Source of the DNA: Burkholderiales bacterium
Lineage (GTDB): Bacteria; Pseudomonadota; Gammaproteobacteria; Burkholderiales; Burkholderiaceae
Assembly: GCA_947372535.1 (NCBI GenBank)
Contig: CANBUA010000277.1
Span: 1 to 6,023, forward strand
Direction: 5' to 3'
DNA length: 6,023 nt
A model generated the notes under the pieces. The model had not been told where the DNA came from and did not search any database. It worked only from the letters and a program-made list of their open reading frames with translations. Positions within the stretch are counted from its first letter, which is position 1; every line of letters begins with the position of its first letter. Made by a program: the position numbers and the translations under genes. This document shows, piece after piece, positions 4,696 to 6,023 of this stretch.

Positions 4696-6023
4696 CACCA
4701 GTGCCCTGGGTCTGCCCGATGTGGCGGAGCTGACCCGGTTGGCCAACCAATTCTTCTCTGCGCAGCCGGGACAGGCACCGTCGGCGGCACCCGCTGCACC
4801 GGGCCTGCCCAGCGGGCTGTCGCATCTGGGGCCGCAAACCGAAGCGGGTGGCAGCAGCCATCCGCTTGCGGTGCAGAACGTGCCGGCCAGCCGCGCGGCC
4901 ACGGGCGCCCATTCGGGCAGCTTGCCGTCCACACCGGCCTACGAAGGCTTGCCGTCCGTGCCGACGGTGGCACAACCCGGTCAGGTGCCTGCATCGTTTG
5001 GCCGCGAGCTGCCCCTGAACGCGCCCGTGCAGCCGCCGCCCGCCAACAATCCGGCAGCGTTGACGCAAGGGGTGCAGCCCATCCTCACGGTCAGCCCGAC
5101 CGATTGGGGTCTGCCCAGCGATCAGGATCTGAGCGAGTTGCTGAGCCTGCGTTCACCCGAGCGCGTGCAGCACGGCCCGGCCAGCCCGGGTCAGGCCTCG
5201 TCCTTTTACTTCCTGGCCGACGGCTTTGCAGGTCTGGGTCACCTCGGTGGGGCCCAACCTGGCTTGCAGACGCCAGGGCAGTCGGCTCGGCCGATGTCAC
5301 CGCAGGCCAATGGCTTCACGCCGCCTTTTGATGTGAACCTGGTGCGGCGGGATTTTCCTGTGCTGCGCGAGCACGTCAACGGCAAGCCGCTGATCTGGCT
5401 GGACAACGCGGCCACCACGCACAAGCCGCAATCGGTGATCGACCGGATCTCGTACTTTTACGCGCACGAGAACTCGAACATCCACCGTGCGGCCCACGAG
5501 CTGGCGGCCCGCGCCACCGACGCCTATGAGGGCGCCCGAGAAAAGGTGCGTGGTTTCATCAACGCGCGCTCGGTCAACGAGATCGTGTTCGTGCGCGGCA
5601 CCACCGAAGCCATCAACCTGGTGGCCAAGAGTTGGGGCCAGGCCAATCTGCGTGAGGGCGACGAGATCATCGTCAGCCATCTGGAGCACCACGCCAACAT
5701 CGTGCCCTGGCAACAGCTGTGTGCCACCACGGGCGCGAAGTTGCGTGTGATCCCGGTGGACGACGACGGTCAGGTGCTGCTCGACGAGTACGCCAAGCTG
5801 CTGGGCCCGCGCACCAAGCTCGTGTCTTTCACCCAGGTGTCCAATGCCCTGGGCACGGTCACGCCGGCCAGGCAGATGGTGGCCATGGCGCACAGCGCCG
5901 GGGCCAAGGTGCTGGTCGACGGTGCGCAGTCGGTGTCGCACATGCGTGCCGATGTGATGGACCTGAACTGCGACTGGTTCGTGTTCTCCGGCCACAAGGT
6001 GTTCGGCCCCACGGGCATCGGTG
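4682..6023 (+). CDS. Family 2A encapsulin cargo protein: SufS-like cysteine desulfurase with long N-terminal targeting domain (partial)
   Basis: PLP enzyme that removes sulfur from cysteine, giving alanine and enzyme-bound persulfide; here expected to act inside the encapsulin shell. Reading from the ATG at 4682 gives 447 codons, cut by the right edge. Residues 1-215 are rich in Pro, Gly, Ala, Ser and Gln and look disordered. They contain two hydrophobic patches, ELTRLANQFFSA (16-27) and SSFYFLADGF (173-182), plus SPTDWGLPSDQDLSELLSL (138-156). Such an extension is known to direct this desulfurase family into family 2A shells. The SufS/class V aminotransferase domain starts near FDVNLVRRDFPVL (216-228). 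It shows LDNAATT, GTTEAINLVAKSWG, the PLP-stacking histidine region LEHHANIVPW (His336-His337), VDGAQS (Asp413, Gln416) and FSGHKVFGPTGIG with the Schiff-base Lys439. The catalytic cysteine loop and the end of the gene lie beyond the window. Its start overlaps the encapsulin stop by 14 nt. Confidence 0.95.
   Translation, partial: MSTSDTSALGLPDVAELTRLANQFFSAQPGQAPSAAPAAPGLPSGLSHLGPQTEAGGSSHPLAVQNVPASRAATGAHSGSLPSTPAYEGLPSVPTVAQPGQVPASFGRELPLNAPVQPPPANNPAALTQGVQPILTVSPTDWGLPSDQDLSELLSLRSPERVQHGPASPGQASSFYFLADGFAGLGHLGGAQPGLQTPGQSARPMSPQANGFTPPFDVNLVRRDFPVLREHVNGKPLIWLDNAATTHKPQSVIDRISYFYAHENSNIHRAAHELAARATDAYEGAREKVRGFINARSVNEIVFVRGTTEAINLVAKSWGQANLREGDEIIVSHLEHHANIVPWQQLCATTGAKLRVIPVDDDGQVLLDEYAKLLGPRTKLVSFTQVSNALGTVTPARQMVAMAHSAGAKVLVDGAQSVSHMRADVMDLNCDWFVFSGHKVFGPTGIG
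4920..4957 (+). repeat. 11-bp direct repeat within the desulfurase targeting domain
   Basis: GCTTGCCGTCC occurs at 4920-4930 and again at 4947-4957, exactly 9 codons apart. It encodes the SLPS (80-83) and GLPS (89-92) motifs. Two further GLPS motifs occur at residues 41-44 and 143-146. The identical DNA suggests a recent small in-frame duplication within a low-complexity, freely evolving segment. Confidence 0.5.

Noticed and set aside
3766..4932. A 388-codon open frame on the minus strand
   Set aside because: It is antisense to the encapsulin gene and the start of the desulfurase. Its composition is that of a shadow frame and no family is recognised.
4682..5326. Frameshifted or fused unrelated gene at the front of the desulfurase
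   Set aside because: The frame is open and continuous from 4682 into the catalytic domain. Such extensions are the norm for encapsulin-linked desulfurases.
5297..5995. A 232-codon open frame on the minus strand
   Set aside because: It is antisense to the conserved catalytic domain of the desulfurase, with shadow-frame composition.

Overview
The window looks like chromosomal DNA of a GC-rich betaproteobacterium, most likely Burkholderiales. This is inferred from the strong G/C bias at third codon positions, the proteobacterial sbp-cysT-cysW order, and the general look of the proteins; the genus cannot be fixed from this sequence. All six genes concern sulfur, and they form two divergent blocks around one intergenic region.

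Left block (minus strand, 1-2371): a sulfate/thiosulfate ABC importer read right to left. It comprises sbp (periplasmic sulfate-binding protein), cysT (permease) and the first 154 codons of cysW (second permease), which runs off the left edge. The genes are 3 and 23 nt apart, so they are almost certainly one operon. The ATPase gene cysA would be expected beyond the left edge.

Intergenic region (2372-2732, 361 bp): no gene is supported here. It must hold both divergent promoters. It contains an AT-rich patch with TGAGCAA/TTGCTCA dyads on the sbp side, a GC-rich imperfect hairpin in the middle, a cluster of CATGTG/CGCATA repeats, and a CCTGTCTG tandem repeat just before the right-hand block.

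Right block (plus strand, 2733-6023): an EpsC-type serine O-acetyltransferase, then after 82 bp a family 2A encapsulin shell protein (SrpI-like, HK97 fold), then, overlapping it by 14 nt, a SufS-like cysteine desulfurase. The desulfurase carries a Pro/Gly/Ala/Ser-rich extension of about 215 residues before its catalytic domain, and the right edge cuts it just after the PLP-binding lysine. This is the operon of a desulfurase-filled protein nanocompartment. In that family the extension targets the enzyme into the shell, and the loaded compartment has been linked to sulfur starvation and to storage of elemental sulfur.

Together the genes suggest one pathway. Sulfate is imported by Sbp-CysTWA and reduced to sulfide by enzymes not in the window. 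Serine is activated by EpsC for cysteine synthesis, and the encapsulated desulfurase strips sulfur from cysteine inside the shell. The system type is already described in cyanobacteria and Acinetobacter. What deserves a closer look here is its back-to-back pairing with the sulfate importer, the shared control region, and the details of the desulfurase extension.
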